Under the pieces are notes generated by a model. It made no database searches, was not told the DNA's origin, and was given only the letters and a program-made list of their open reading frames with translations. The translations under genes and the position numbers were made by a program. Shown here in pieces: positions 1 through 11,765 of a stretch of DNA of 64,000 bases; position 1 is the stretch's first letter, and every line of letters starts with the position of its first letter. The stretch is from positions 558,001 to 622,000 of the forward strand of contig VWZF01004881.1 of NCBI GenBank assembly GCA_013396755.1. The letters are read 5' to 3'. Origin of the DNA: Sclerurus mexicanus (Eukaryota > Chordata > Aves > Passeriformes > Furnariidae).

Positions 1-54
1 TCTTGGAAGCTCAGTGTTCAATTCCAGCTAATCCTTTCATCTTTTCCAATCTAG

Positions 55-228
55 ATTGTGAAGGTCAACCCAAACGCAATATTCCTCGCAGAACCCCAAC
101 CAAGGTCAGCCTTTGAATGTGATGATCGAGATTTCCCTCGGGAGGATGAAGTAGGAGGTAGCAATCAGTTCACCTACCTAATTACTGAGCCTTCCACACT
201 GAAATGTTCATGTTGGAAAAGAAAATAA
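55..228 (+). other. Candidate 3' coding exon (weak)
   Basis: A pyrimidine-rich tract ending in ctag at 51-54 resembles a splice acceptor. From base 55 one frame stays open for 57 codons to a TAA at 226-228. The product starts IVKVNPNAIFLAEPQPR, has an acidic middle with FECDD and PREDE, and ends in CSCWKRK. Alternative donors are AAG|GTCAGC after base 104 and GAG|GTAGCA near base 168, so an internal exon is also possible. I do not recognise the family. A frame this long occurs by chance roughly once in fifteen tries, and the frame has no start codon. The upstream part would lie outside the window. It is also possible that this is only non-coding sequence. Confidence 0.2.
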
Positions 229-740
229 CACTTGTATTGTACTTTTTATGGGCTCAAGGGCAAAGCTGAGGTCCCACGTGATGGGACCTTCCCTTTAAAC
301 TGCGTCCTGGATGATTTGAAACGGGGGCTGTAAATGCAATAAAACTGCTCATTGTGCCTTCATTTGATTGCTTTTCCCCCAAAGGTGGATTGATGTGCTT
401 CGGGGCACAAACAGCACGAAATGTGCACCAGGACTTTAGGTATGAATTCAATATTAAAGATATTAATGACTTCTACAGAGGGAAGTGTGCTCCCTGCTTG
501 TGTTCTCTTGCTCACAATGGACGAAGTTTGAGAGGTGAAGGATCAAAGTGCTTAACATCTGGAAACTGCACTGCAGTTCCTTCCTTTAATTTGCAGCCAG
601 TGGCTACAGGTGGTCACCAAGGTGAGGGAGGGAAGAAGCCCCTTGGGTGGGCTCACATCCATCTGCAGCCCCAGCAGTGCCCAGCCTGTGCAGGCAGGAG
701 GGGAAGTGCAACATCTCCCCTGTCCTACCCTCACATTATC
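229..740. other. Intergenic stretch, no gene recognised
   Basis: Unique-looking sequence. Short frames on both strands overlap each other and show no family resemblance. No repeat or RNA gene was seen here. Confidence 0.6.
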
Positions 741-1090
741 ACGGAACCTCAGAAGGGTTTGGGTTGGAAGGGACCTTAAGGAACATCAAATTCCACCCCC
801 TGCCATGGGCAAGGACTGCTTCCACCAGCCCAGGTTGCTCCAAGCCCCATCCAACCTGGCCTTGGACACTCCCAGGGATCCAGGGGCAGCCACAGCTTCC
901 CTGAGCAACCTGTGCCAGGGCCTGCCCACCCTCCCAGCCAGGAATTCCTTCCCAATATCCCACCTCATCCTGCCCTCTGGCAGTGGGAAGCCATTCCCTG
1001 TGTCCTGTCCCTGTGTCCCTGTCCCAAGTCCCTCTCCAGCTCTCCTGGAACCCCTTTAGGTAATGGAAAGGACTCTGAGGTCTCTTTGCC
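741..1090 (-). repeat. CR1 LINE 3' fragment
   Basis: Read on the minus strand this is the typical avian CR1 3' region: the GGTTTGGGTTGGAAGGGACC end, the CCATGGGC motif, the block ending in CAACCTGGCCTTGGACAC, and further inside the CTGTGTCCCTGTCCC and CTCCTGGAACCCC stretches. It is 5'-truncated, as is usual for CR1. Short frames over it are remnants or chance and not genes. The inner (right) edge is approximate because similarity fades after about 1085. Confidence 0.9.
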
Positions 1091-1800
1091 CACACCATTC
1101 TGTGCTTCCAGAGAGAGGATTTTCCTACCCAATGCAAACAGAAGGGTTTCCAGATGTTCCAAATTCCCTCTCATCCTGGAGAGCAGCTCCTCAGCCACGC
1201 CCTGCACACCTGGCTTGGTCATGCCCACCATACCCTCTGCTAGCCAAGTTCTCCAGGCAGGGTTTACAAACTACTGTCTGAAAATAAAAACCAGCACTGC
1301 TCAGACCTCTATTTCTTTTTCCTCTCAAAATGCAACTTAAAGGAACAGGATTCACCTGTTTATTCTGGGGGAGGCCGAAAAAGCCATTCCCAAAGGCCAC
1401 ATTTGTACTTTGTTTCCCTTAAAAGGTCTTCATTTTGTTCATAATAGGAAAGTTTTTGCCAAGTTCTTTGTACAAATGTTTCAGATTTATAAATGGGAGC
1501 TAACAGAGTTTAGAGAAACCTTTGTCATTTTCAGTAAAGTTTTTTTCCCCCAATTTTAGTTTGTTTTTAACTTCTGTACAGGACAAATAATTTGTAAGTG
1601 TCCCATAAAGCAAAAGGGAAAGGTTTCTTGGTTGATTTCTTTTTTTAAAAGCAGGTGTCCTCGAGAAAGCATTTGTATAAACTGTTGTTAGACATGGTGG
1701 TGTGGGAGGGCTGGAAGAACATTTCTATTTGGAAATACACTTTGCATATCAGCAATGAATAAAACATTGCCCTTTGTGTGCACATTATATCATGTAGCAT
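1091..1800. other. Intergenic AT-rich stretch
   Basis: After about 1400 the sequence is AT-rich with several A and T runs. It may be conserved non-coding DNA, but nothing diagnostic was seen. No gene is supported. Confidence 0.5.
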
Positions 1801-2325
1801 GACTAATCTTGGAATACTTTCTGGCTTTTCTAAATGAGAAAAAAAATTGCGGATTAGCTCGAGTTGCCATCAATAAAAGGTTGACTGTCACCTTAAGAGT
1901 CATTTAAACAGAAATAAAACCAACACTGAGGTTTCTCCAGACTCTTCCTGTTGGTTGCCCAGCCCAGTCAGCAATAACCCCTTCTGCAAACTCCCTGCCT
2001 CCGTTCTACTGGACTGCTTTGGGTTACATTCTCATTGACCATTATCTTTGCTGGCAGTCCAAGAAAAAAAAGACATTCAGGTCATATTGATCACTGTTTC
2101 TTAAACTCCGTACATAATAATAGCACTTGGATAAAAGGATCTTCTGGGAACAGATCCCTTTGAAAGGGCAGAGCTCCTGACCTTTGTTTTCAGTTTAAAG
2201 CCAAGCTGGATGGAGTTTTGGATGACCAGCTGTGGTGGAAGGCGTCCCTGCCCGCGGCAGGGGTTGGGAACAAGATGAGCTTCTAGATGCCTTCCAACTC
2301 TGATCCCATAAACCACAGACACAGT
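1801..2325 (+). repeat. Composite repeat copy A (unique head plus CR1 tail)
   Basis: This roughly 525-base unit is homologous to 24308-24850. Its left part (1801-1888) is clearly diverged from the second copy. Bases 1889-2131 match it without a difference. After 2132 similarity drops again. The last part (about 2205-2325) resembles a plus-strand CR1 3' end: GCCAAGCTGGATGGAG, then GGTGGAAGGCGTCCCTGCC, then a degenerate CCTTCCAACTCTGATCCC. The head does not look like the CR1 sequence that normally precedes this tail. The unit could be a dispersed chimeric retrocopy or an old segmental duplication. Confidence 0.7.
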
Positions 2326-3052
2326 TCTGCTTTATCTCCGAAAGCTGACCATTTCATCCATTTACTTTTCAAAGCTTCTGAGAAGGGACAGCAATTTGGA
2401 TGAGCACTTGCACGTACCCACCACGAGTCCTCCTGGCCCTCCGGGGCCAGGGCACGACAGCAAGAGGCTGGAGGAGCAGCCCAAAGTCCTGGCACCCAGA
2501 AACACGAGCACCAACGAAAGCAGAGAACACAGGGGAACCACGGGCAGGTACCAGTGCAAATATTGCAGTTTAGTTGCCAAGCAACCTCCTTATCCCTCCA
2601 AAAGTCATGTTCGAGCAGCTACAAAATCACTTGTTCAAAGGAAGGGGAAAACAAAAACAAGTTGTGGCTGCATCAGCGTGGGTTGCTCAGCAAAGTGCAG
2701 GAGAAGCAAAAGCCAGCCCCAGCCAGGGCTTCTCTGATATAAATGTAAATGAATGGGAATCACAATATTAACTGCAAGATGCCAAATATGAATATTTCTC
2801 AGCACACAAACATCTAAGTTGGGCTCTGTTTGGATCAGTGCTCTCCAAAACACGCTATGGAAAGGGGACCTGCTCCCACTCAGCACCCAGTATGACCCAC
2901 CTCCTCTCCAGAGGACCAGGACATCTTGATGAGCTTCAAAATGTTATTTTGCTCTAGACTATGGGGCAGAAATCATAGGAAATAGTGGCAATAATTATCA
3001 AAGCCAACCAACTTACCATGGTAAACAGTGAAACAGCTAAACGGGGTCTAAT
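2326..3052. other. Intergenic stretch, no gene recognised
   Basis: Contains overlapping short frames (up to 113 codons) with low-complexity, non-family-like products. No repeat was recognised. Confidence 0.55.
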
Positions 3053-3212
3053 CATGGAATCACAGAATGGGTTGGGCTGGAAGGACCTTGAAGATCCATC
3101 CCTTGTAAACAGTCTCTCTCCATCTTTCCTGTAGCTCCTTCAGCCACTGGAAGGTCCCAGTGAGGACACCTCAAAGCTTTTCTTCTCCAGGCTGAACAAC
3201 CCCAATACTCAA
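3053..3212 (-). repeat. CR1 fragment with internal deletion
   Basis: The minus strand begins with a CR1 3' end (GAATCACAGAATGGGTTGGGCTGGAAGG on the plus strand, split here only by reading direction). It then jumps straight to an inner CR1 segment containing TCCTGTAGCTCCTTCAG and TTCTCCAGGCTGAACAACC. The roughly 250 bases that normally separate these blocks are missing, so the copy carries an internal deletion. Confidence 0.8.
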
Positions 3213-5080
3213 CCATCACACACCCCAAAAGCTCTTTGGGAGGGTCATTTATTCTTTCATTACTATAAAACATCAACAGAAGTGAAGGACATCAGACCAA
3301 ATCCAGGCTGATGGGAAGCCAAGAACTGCCTTTTAATGCAGTTGCTCCCATTCCTTCACCCTCCTGCTTGGATAGCCAAACTGCTGTGCCAGCCGAGGAT
3401 TTTTGGGAACAATTTGCAGGTTTCTCCCCTTTTCCCCAGTGTTCCGGAGGGTGTTTTGAACAAACACAAATCAACTCTGTGTGTACATATACCTGTGCAC
3501 ACATATACATACCTACATGTGAATGTGGGCACAAGAGTCAAGATTAACTCCCTTTCCTTGTAATACTTCCAAAATTCAAACATTTCATTTGGATACCCTG
3601 GACATTTTGGGATGGATAACTTTATAAGGAAAACAATAAATCTTTCCAGCTTGAGACAAATCAAATGTTTAGCATTAGCCAATATATTTAATTTTCAGTC
3701 AAGATAGACTTGAAAGCAAATAATTAGGAGGTTCTTTTTAAAACTAATTAATGAAGTCATAATAAATATTTTATTTCTTCCTTTCTGGTTACTATGAGGG
3801 TTAAATAGAATCCAACAAAACTTTGTTACCTGAAGTTGCCATGTCATACCACATCCTTCTTTGAAGCCTTGCCAGGAGTTTTCTCTTCTCCTTGTTCCCC
3901 TAAAATCTCCTTTGGGACCCTGAGAGCTGCAGGGCGGCAGTGTGGGCATCCTCTACAGACACAGCTCCTTCCTGTACACACAGAGAGCAAACAAAAATAG
4001 ACCAAAACCATCTAAGAACAGCAATTTTCATGTTAAAAAGACCTTTAAACAAAACCAAACTTTACCAACGATTTGAGACAACACAGGGAGTACCAGAGCT
4101 TCAGACAGAGGGTAAATTATTGTATAATATTTCTAAAATGCTCTGATTGAAGGGTTTGGTTTTTTTTTTTCCCCTCACTCTTTTAAGAACAGGATCTTTT
4201 AAACTGCAATCAGTCTCTGTCACTGTGCTGGTCCATAATACTGTGTCTTGCACTAATCTTATTTTGCTGTCTCCCTGTTTTTGCCGTGCTTCTGAAATGT
4301 TCTCTTCTGAGGGATAATAAAGATACACCTCCTGAAGGTCTTTTGCCTCTGTTTTTCAAGCACATACTTTTTAGCAAAGCTGTGGCCTGGGAAAATAATT
4401 GTGTGAGAGTGAGCTGGGGATGAAAGACACGCTGAGAGCAGGAGACTGGGGGGACAGCTGGATGTCACATTCCTCCACCCATAGCCTCTCTGCCTGGGGA
4501 GCCGCAGGAAACAGAGGAAAATGTTCATTACAGCCCATGAAATGCAAGGTGAGTGCAGTTAAATATTTATTGCGAAGGTGGGGTTTTTTTCCCTTGAAGG
4601 TCAAGAGATGTCTATTTTCCTTGAGAAAATTCAGCCTGTGGGTTTCAGCTTGAGGAGCTGAACCTAAAATTAGCTGCAAGTGCCTGAGTGTGTGCAAAGG
4701 GTGTAGGTGCTCCAACCCTCAGCAGGGCCCAGGCTGGCACAGCTGCCCAAAGCTCTGGCACAGGCTGGTCTTATTCACAATTTAGCTCAAAACCCATAAA
4801 AGCATCTTCTAAGGGGCTCTTTTTTGTTTGCATTTTTACTGAGAGGATGGTGGTGGCAACCTGTGCAAAACTAGAATGGAGCCCAGGCTTTAGCTATGGA
4901 TTCAACTGGTCCTGAAGGATGGGTGGGGTGTCCATAACACACTCCAAAAATTCCTATAGTTCACAGCAAAGACAAGCCTGAGATGGATCTGTGGATACAA
5001 TTACCCATGAGGAGGCACACTGAAAACCCCTGCATTAGTCCTTCTACTTTATACATATGCGTGGGAATGTATATCACAGA
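3213..5080. other. Intergenic stretch with poly-T tract
   Basis: Mostly AT-rich unique sequence. There is a poly-T run near 4158-4171 and a CA/TA-rich stretch near 3480-3520. Nothing else was recognised, and the frames here are short and mutually overlapping. Confidence 0.55.
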
Positions 5081-5155
5081 ATCAGGGAATGGTTTGGGTT
5101 GGAAGGGACTTAAAGATCCTTTAATTCCAACCCCCCTGCCATGGACAGGACACTT
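5081..5155 (-). repeat. CR1 3'-end fragment
   Basis: Short minus-strand CR1 terminus: ATCACAGAATCAGGGAATGG followed by the GTTTGGGTTGGAAGGGAC signature, then CCCTGCCATGGACAGG. It is heavily 5'-truncated. Confidence 0.85.
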
Positions 5156-6499
5156 ATACACATGAAGAAACACAGATAAGATATATAAAATAAATACATC
5201 TTATACATCTGAATTTTCTCATGTTTTCTGCCCTTCAGCCCTTCCCTTCTTAGAGTTCTTCAGAACCCAAGTCACACCAGCTCAAAGTTCTTCCCCTCCA
5301 GTTTCTCCTGCTTTTGAATTATAAACCAGGACCTTCTAACCTGAAATAATCAATAACACCACACTGATCTTAACCAACTGCACTTTCTTTTCATGGTAAG
5401 CATTTTAGCTACTTAGTTTTACCAAACCTTTTAATTTGATGCCTTCTTCCTATAAAAAGGAAGTCACCAATTTTATGGACAAGTCCCACGAACTCAGAGC
5501 CTGAGACAGATGATGATCATTTTTACAAGTCCCTGTTTCCTGCCTTACACCATTTCAAATTGTTACATTCAAAATACTTTTCCTGGCTAAAAAATTAAAG
5601 ATTTGAATCTCATCTTACACAGTAGTTGTACTATTAATACTAAATGTTTGTCATGTGGGGTTTTATTCTCATAAGTTTACATTTAGGGGGGGCTTCTTTG
5701 AGGTTTTTGGGGCTTTCTTTGAAATGTGAGGTGGGAAGATCACAGGCTCCAAGGAGCTTATAAACCAGATTTCTTTCCCACTCACCTCCAGCAGCACAGC
5801 CCTGCCATAACTCAGACATCCTGCATTACGCCTGAAGAGACAGTATTCAAACTAATTCAACAATCTAGAGAACATCCCCAGGCTGAACAGATTATTAGGT
5901 TCCAAATCTTCCCAGCCGAGCAAACCCCCTTGTCTGCCCCACCAAGAGCCAGGAGCTCTGGCTGGGGGACACAGCCCACAGAACTCTGCACATCATCATC
6001 ATCATCACCATCATCATCATCCTGCTGTAGCACCTCTCACAAGGTGCCTCTGTGTGTTCTCAGCACATATTTATTTGTTACTCCCCTGAATAAAACAAGC
6101 CATTTTAAAAATGGCCCATCAACAGTGAGATGGAAGGAGAGCTCATTTACAGCGTGTCCATGTTCCTCTCAAGTACAATTGCCATTACTGATCTATTATA
6201 ATATTAATAAAATCAATTTAGCCGGAGCACTCTGTCAGGATGTTTAGCTCCAATATAAATACTATCACTACTCAAATTATTTGCATGAGCCAGGAATGCT
6301 GCAAACCAAGATGATTCCATCAGACAGCACAGCCCGTTGTTAATGTGCACTGACAGGGTCTCCCTCACACCAGGCTTTCAAATCCTCCTTTGCCAAGGCA
6401 ACTTCCACTTTGGCAAAAGTGGAAAATAGTAAGTCATCTCTGCAATAAACTAGAGGGGGAATGTTATTTTTCTGTTCTAGTGCATTATACAGAACACGG
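5156..6499. other. Intergenic stretch with a (CAT)n microsatellite
   Basis: AT-rich unique DNA. A 173-codon frame at 5726-6247 runs through the (CAT)n tract, giving a serine-rich segment. It has no recognisable domain and is most simply a chance frame. Confidence 0.5.
5990..6021. repeat. (CAT)n microsatellite
   Basis: About ten trinucleotide units, interrupted once by CAC. Confidence 0.9.
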
Positions 6500-6910
6500 A
6501 GAGGAAAGGGACACCGGGAAGATCAGAGGGGTGGAGCAGCTCTGCTGGGAGGAAAGGCTGAGGGAATTGGGATTGTCCAGCCTGGAGAAGAGAAGGTTTT
6601 AGGGGTGGCCTTCCAGGACCTGAAGGGAGCCAACAAGAAAGAGAGGGACTATTTACATGGTCCTGGAGTGACAGGAGAAGGGGGAATGGCTTCCCACCGA
6701 TAGAGTAGGCTTAGATGGGATACCGGGAGGGTGGGCAGGCCCTGGCACAGGGTGCCCAGAGAAGCTGTGGCTGCCCCTGGATCCCTGGGAGTGTCAAGGC
6801 CAGGTTGGACGGGGCTTGGAGCCACCTGGGCTAGTGGGAGGTGTCTCTGCCCATGGCAGGGGTGGCACTGGGTGGGTTTTAAGGTCCCTCCCAACCCAAA
6901 CCATTCTAGA
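6500..6910 (+). repeat. CR1 LINE 3' fragment
   Basis: One of the better-preserved plus-strand copies. In order it has GGAGCAGCTCTGCTGGGAGG, CAGCCTGGAGAAGAGAAGG, CCTTCCAGGACCTGAAGGG, the GGGAATGGCTTCC block, GGGTGGGCAGGCCCTGGCAC, CCCAGAGAAGCTGTGGCTGC and the terminal CCCAACCCAAACCATTCT. This is the end of ORF2 plus the 3' UTR; no intact reading frame remains. Confidence 0.93.
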
Positions 6911-9900
6911 AAAGAATTACAAGTAGTTCTTCCTCCTCAATGTTTAAGCAGCAGTTTTTCACGGGGCCAAATGTGGATGTTGCTATTTCTGTAGCTGTGC
7001 ATTATCCTTCTGACTAATCCTTGCGTGATGACAAGAGGAACAAACATATGGGGGATATATTTGGCATTAACCCGGGCTTGCTTTATGGCAGAAGGTCTCT
7101 GGGCTGCTCACCACCACCATATGCTGAAAGCCAAACAAAAAACATCGAGGCTTTCAAAATCCCCCCAATGTTTGAAACCATATGGCACAATTAGATTTCT
7201 TCCCAACTATTTACTCCGTGTGTCTCCAGACTGACAATCAGCCTTGGAAAACACAAAACAAAGCATATGTTGGACCGGGGAGGAGCTGGGCCACGTGTGA
7301 CGTTTGCTTTGCAGAGATATTACTTATTATTATTATCATTATCTCCAATTTTTATACCCATTTCGAGGGAAATACAGAAAAGAAACCAGACCAACATAGA
7401 TTAGGAAAATAAAGTCCTCTTGGGAAGTTAATGGGATGTCAGAATAACCACCAATGTCTTGCTATTTCTTTGTTCCAACTGGTGGAGATTCAGAACTCTA
7501 AAAGAAGAGGTAACAGAAAGAGGTTTGGATGCAACCTTTTTCATAGCAGCAATAAGTTTTTTGAGGAGATAAATCTTTATCCAATTCTATGTTAAAAACA
7601 AACAAGCAATAAGACCTAATGACACCAACCAATCTAAAAATCAATGAAAATTTGGGGCAGGCAGGCTGGTTGAAAAATCTGCCCTTTTCTCCCCATGTAT
7701 TAATAAGGTCAATTAATATTTATTTCAGATTAGTTGAGGCTTTCCGGGGCACCCAAGAGCAATAACAATAATTCTGCTTCTCTTTTCCCAATCTGCATCT
7801 CTCTGTGGCATCAGTTTCACAAGTGAATTGTGCACACACACCGGGTATTGAAATCCTGGGACAGGGATAACAAAACACACACAGCACTTACCCAAATCCT
7901 GGGATAGAGATTAAAAAAGTCCAAAATGATGGGTTGAAAAGCCAAAAAAACCCAAGCAACAAAGCACTGAGATTTTATAACTCATTTTTCAAAAGTAAAG
8001 AGCAGATTAAATAAATTTTTTAAGTAGATCTCCTTTAAATTGGGCTAAAATACCTCCGTCTACTGAAGCAGTATGGAGCCTTTTAGGTCCAAATCTACAC
8101 TTAAATAGGATTTTACACAGGGAGGGAAACTAATACATGGAAATTCTCCAGAAAAACAAGCAAACAGCTTCATGCATACTCACTTTGCTGTCCGGATCCT
8201 TCATCCTTCACGATCTAATCAAATGTTTATCTTGACATCACCTGGCAAAATTGAACTTAACCAAGACCTAAACCAATTGAAATGTCAATTCCTTTGATTT
8301 AGCAAAGGCAGCAGATGCATGACAAATCAGAAACAGCACAGCCACTCCACCTCAGAGGCAGCAGAAACCGCAAACACGATTTGATGTTTGTGCTTAGGAG
8401 CAAATGCAAAGTTCAGGTCTCTGATGTTGCACAAGGGTTTGATGTTGGAACCATCCGACAGGACCTGTGAGCACCAGCGCCACCAGTGCCTCCAGCTGGA
8501 CCAAGCAGGAAAGGCCTGAGGGGGACAAGAGACCACACAACCCAATTTAATTCATCAATACATGAACAGGCAGAGGTTTTGAAGCCTTTATTACACAAAA
8601 AGAAAGTCCAGTCCTTACTGGGGATCCCATCTGGACCCTGCTCTGATTATTTGCTGACCTACCTACTCTCAGCCTGTAGCAAAGGGCTCAGAAAAGGGAA
8701 CACACCAATTCTGAGGGGCATTCCAAAAGAATAAAATGGAAAGGAATTCACACCCAAAAGAAGGAAACGCCGAGAAGTCTGGTCTGGCCACCTTGCTCGT
8801 GAGAAATTCAATGAGTAAGACGATGCATTTTGGGAAACACAAATGAAAGCATTTACTCTGTGTCCACACTCAGAGAGGTGGAAGTGAAAACAAGGACAAA
8901 CGGGGTCCTTGGGGGCTGAAATTGCCCCTCCTGCTCCTCTTGGAGCCCTCACTGAGCGCTGTGTCCTGCTGGACCTTGTGGGGAACACAGAGGCTGTCAC
9001 GGGCATCACGCTCAGCGTGGCTTTCAGGCAGCTCTGCCAAGTGGAAAAGGTCACCTTTGGAACAGTCCTTGAGTAGCAAGTTAATGGCTCCTACTCTGCT
9101 GAATTCCCTGGAAAAAGAAGAGAGGAGCATCTTCTTTCCCATGGTGATCTTTCTTCCCATTTTTTTTCCAATCAAAAGCCACCTTTGGCTATGGAAAATA
9201 ACACCCACAGCATTGCACTCTTGGAGCTCTTCCCACCCTCTGAACGAGGGGCATGGGACATTTCTTTGGGCACCTCGAAGAAACATTCATCAGTTTTGAC
9301 TCTTGCACTCAAAGTTCAATCCTACAAGAAAACCCCAAGAGAAGATCCATCCCAAAAGGCCACAGCAAAGTGGTTTGCGTGAGAAACGAAGCAAATTAAT
9401 CCCCAGAGCAGCAAAATCCCAAGGGGATCACAGAGTTATCACAGGATTTTCAGCTCCTAAAGGGTTGGGAAGAGGAGCAAACACCCCAGAACAGCTCGTG
9501 CAGTTGCACTTGGATGTGTCTGCTCCTGATTCCTGAAAAAGTCAGGTGGGAAAGTTCATTCCAGAAGTTATTCTGCACCCGTCCTCTGATCCTGATGAAA
9601 ATTGAGAGCAAGTAAAATGCTACAACTTCTTGAATCCACCAACCTGAGTCCAGCACAGCACATCACTCACACAGGCCGGGCAGGGCGCACGTGATCTCCT
9701 TGCAATAAAGGTGATATCAAAAATAACAAAATTCAGGGAAGAGAAATGGACAATTCACCCACCACCACCAGTTAAAAATACCAATAGGAGCAATTTTAAG
9801 TCACTCACTGACCTAAATCATTTTAATGAAAGTTCACGGTGTGAACAGAAAACGAGGCTTTACAACCTCACTGCTATTTATAGTCTCACTGAGCACAGTC

Positions 9901-11377
9901 ATGGAATCAGAGGGAAAACCTGTAGCTATATTAAGAAATGCTCTTTCAGGGAGGGAAAGAATATTCCCTCATAGGAAAAAGAAAGGTGAATGGAGCCAGG
10001 AGGCACAGGCTGGCATTTTTGGGAGCTGGACCCAAAGCGAGTGATAAAAGTTATCTGTGAGGCAGAACTGCCCCCTTGTGATTGAACTCTGCAGTTCAGG
10101 GGTGTCTGGGGCACAGAACATTGGGAATTTGGGACACAGAACATTGGAATTACGGTTGTGGCTCCCTCCCAAGGCAGCTCCAGCCTCTGGAGGAAAGATT
10201 TCAAGGCAAATCAGTGATTCGTTTTCAGATTTCCATGAGTAGGTGGCCCAGACTCCCAGAGCAAACTGAGAAACCCATGAACATTTCAGGTCCGCAGGAT
10301 TCCTGTGTTCAATCAGCTTCTGAACGAGGGGGGCACTTTCTACTTCACTATTCTATTATTCACCAGTTAACCATTAATTACCAATGCTACATTAAAAAAA
10401 CACAAAACCTAACCAAAAAAAAAGGAAAATATATCTTCCCAAAAGTCTTTCTTACACAATTTCTCTGATTATCCCCAAATAAGATGTGGTTATGCGTGGG
10501 AAGGAATAGTCCTTCCACTTACAACAAGAGCATTGAGTGGATGTTAATGTAGTCAAATAGAGAATTTAAGGAATTTTATATTCCCAGGACACACTATGAG
10601 AAATTTCACCAAAAGTTCAGGTAAGTTTTTCTCTGCATTGGAAATTTCCTTTTCACACACAGGCCATGGAATCCCAAAGATGTGTTAAATTACTGTGAAG
10701 GAAATCCCAAAGAATTTCTCATATAATCCTTGTTTTTCCTAAAGAATGTGCTCAGCACATCTGCATTTCCCATTTTTCACAGGCACATCAACCGTTCCTC
10801 TTGCCCAACTTCAAATACCTGAATGTGATCAATCAATACAAAAATAGACACAATGTGACATGAGAAGGTAATTAAGGTAAAAAATGTATGACAAAAGAAA
10901 AAATAATAAAAATTACATTCCTATTTTTTAAATGCCATTTCTCTTGCTCACACAAGAAATGAAATACTCAATATTTTTAGGCAATAACTTAGTACTTTAG
11001 ATTTGCTCCTGTATTAAGAGTACACTTAGTATAAGATACTCGAGTGTATTTAAGGGGCAAAGAAGAGCAAAATAGTAAAAAGCAGAAGCAGAAAAAACTG
11101 GTATTAAAAATAAAAGGTAATTTTACTCAAAGTTAACCAATTTTAATACAGGTTTGGTCCTTCAGTTCCCACCCAGACCTTAAAGCTGGTTGACAAGCAC
11201 ACGATTGTGTTTGATCTGTCTCAGGCAGAGATTCCTGGGAAAAGTCTCCATGGGCGGATTCTGGTTTTCCCTTGGATTATGGTCATAAAACATCTCCCAC
11301 CACTGGACACAACTTTTAGTTTGACTTCGCAAAGATAAAAGGAAAAAAATTAATTAGAATGGAAGAAATATCTTCAC
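6911..11377. other. Intergenic stretch, no gene or repeat recognised
   Basis: About 4.5 kb of mostly unique DNA. A TTA/ATT-rich simple tract lies at 7319-7345. Bases 8480-9300 are more GC-rich and carry overlapping frames of 125-138 codons on both strands, none with a recognisable domain. Bases 10800-11150 are strongly A-rich. Confidence 0.5.
7319..7345. repeat. (TTA)n/(ATT)n simple repeat
   Basis: Short imperfect TTA/ATT run in AT-rich DNA. Confidence 0.75.
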
Positions 11378-11452
11378 AGAGGGCAGGGACAGGGGTTGGG
11401 CTCTGATGGCCCTTTTGGGTCCCTTCCAGCTTGGGCTATTCTGTAATTCCAT
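11378..11452 (+). repeat. CR1 3'-end fragment
   Basis: Plus-strand CR1 terminus of a diverged type: GGTTGGGCTCTGATGGCCC, then GGGTCCCTTCCAGCTTGGGC and ATTCTGTAATTCC. It abuts another CR1 of opposite orientation. Confidence 0.7.
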
Positions 11453-11765
11453 GGAACGCACTGGGCACCACTTTGGAGAAAAAGGACTGCTGGGCCATTT
11501 TTGGTGCATCAAATCCAACCCTCAACCCAGCAGTGTCAAGGCCACCACTAACCCATGGCCCCAAGTGTCATATCCACAGGGCTTTTAGATCCTTCCAGGG
11601 ATGGGGATCCACCCCTGCCCTGGGCAGCTGTGTCAGGGCTGGGCAGCCCTTTCCTTGCAGAAACTTTCCCTGATATCCAATCTAAGCCTCTCCTGGTGCA
11701 ACTGGAGGTCATTTCCTCTCACCTTGTCCCTTGTTAGAGGGAGGAGTGACCAAATCAGAGACAGA
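11453..11765 (-). repeat. CR1 LINE 3' fragment
   Basis: Minus-strand CR1: CAACCCTCAACCCAGCAG, CATGGCCCCAAGTGTCATAT, the TCCAGGGATGGGGATCCACC block, CCTGATATCCAATCTAAGCC and GGTGCAACTGGAGGTCATTT. Its 3' end meets the 3' end of the plus-strand copy at 11378-11452. Confidence 0.85.
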
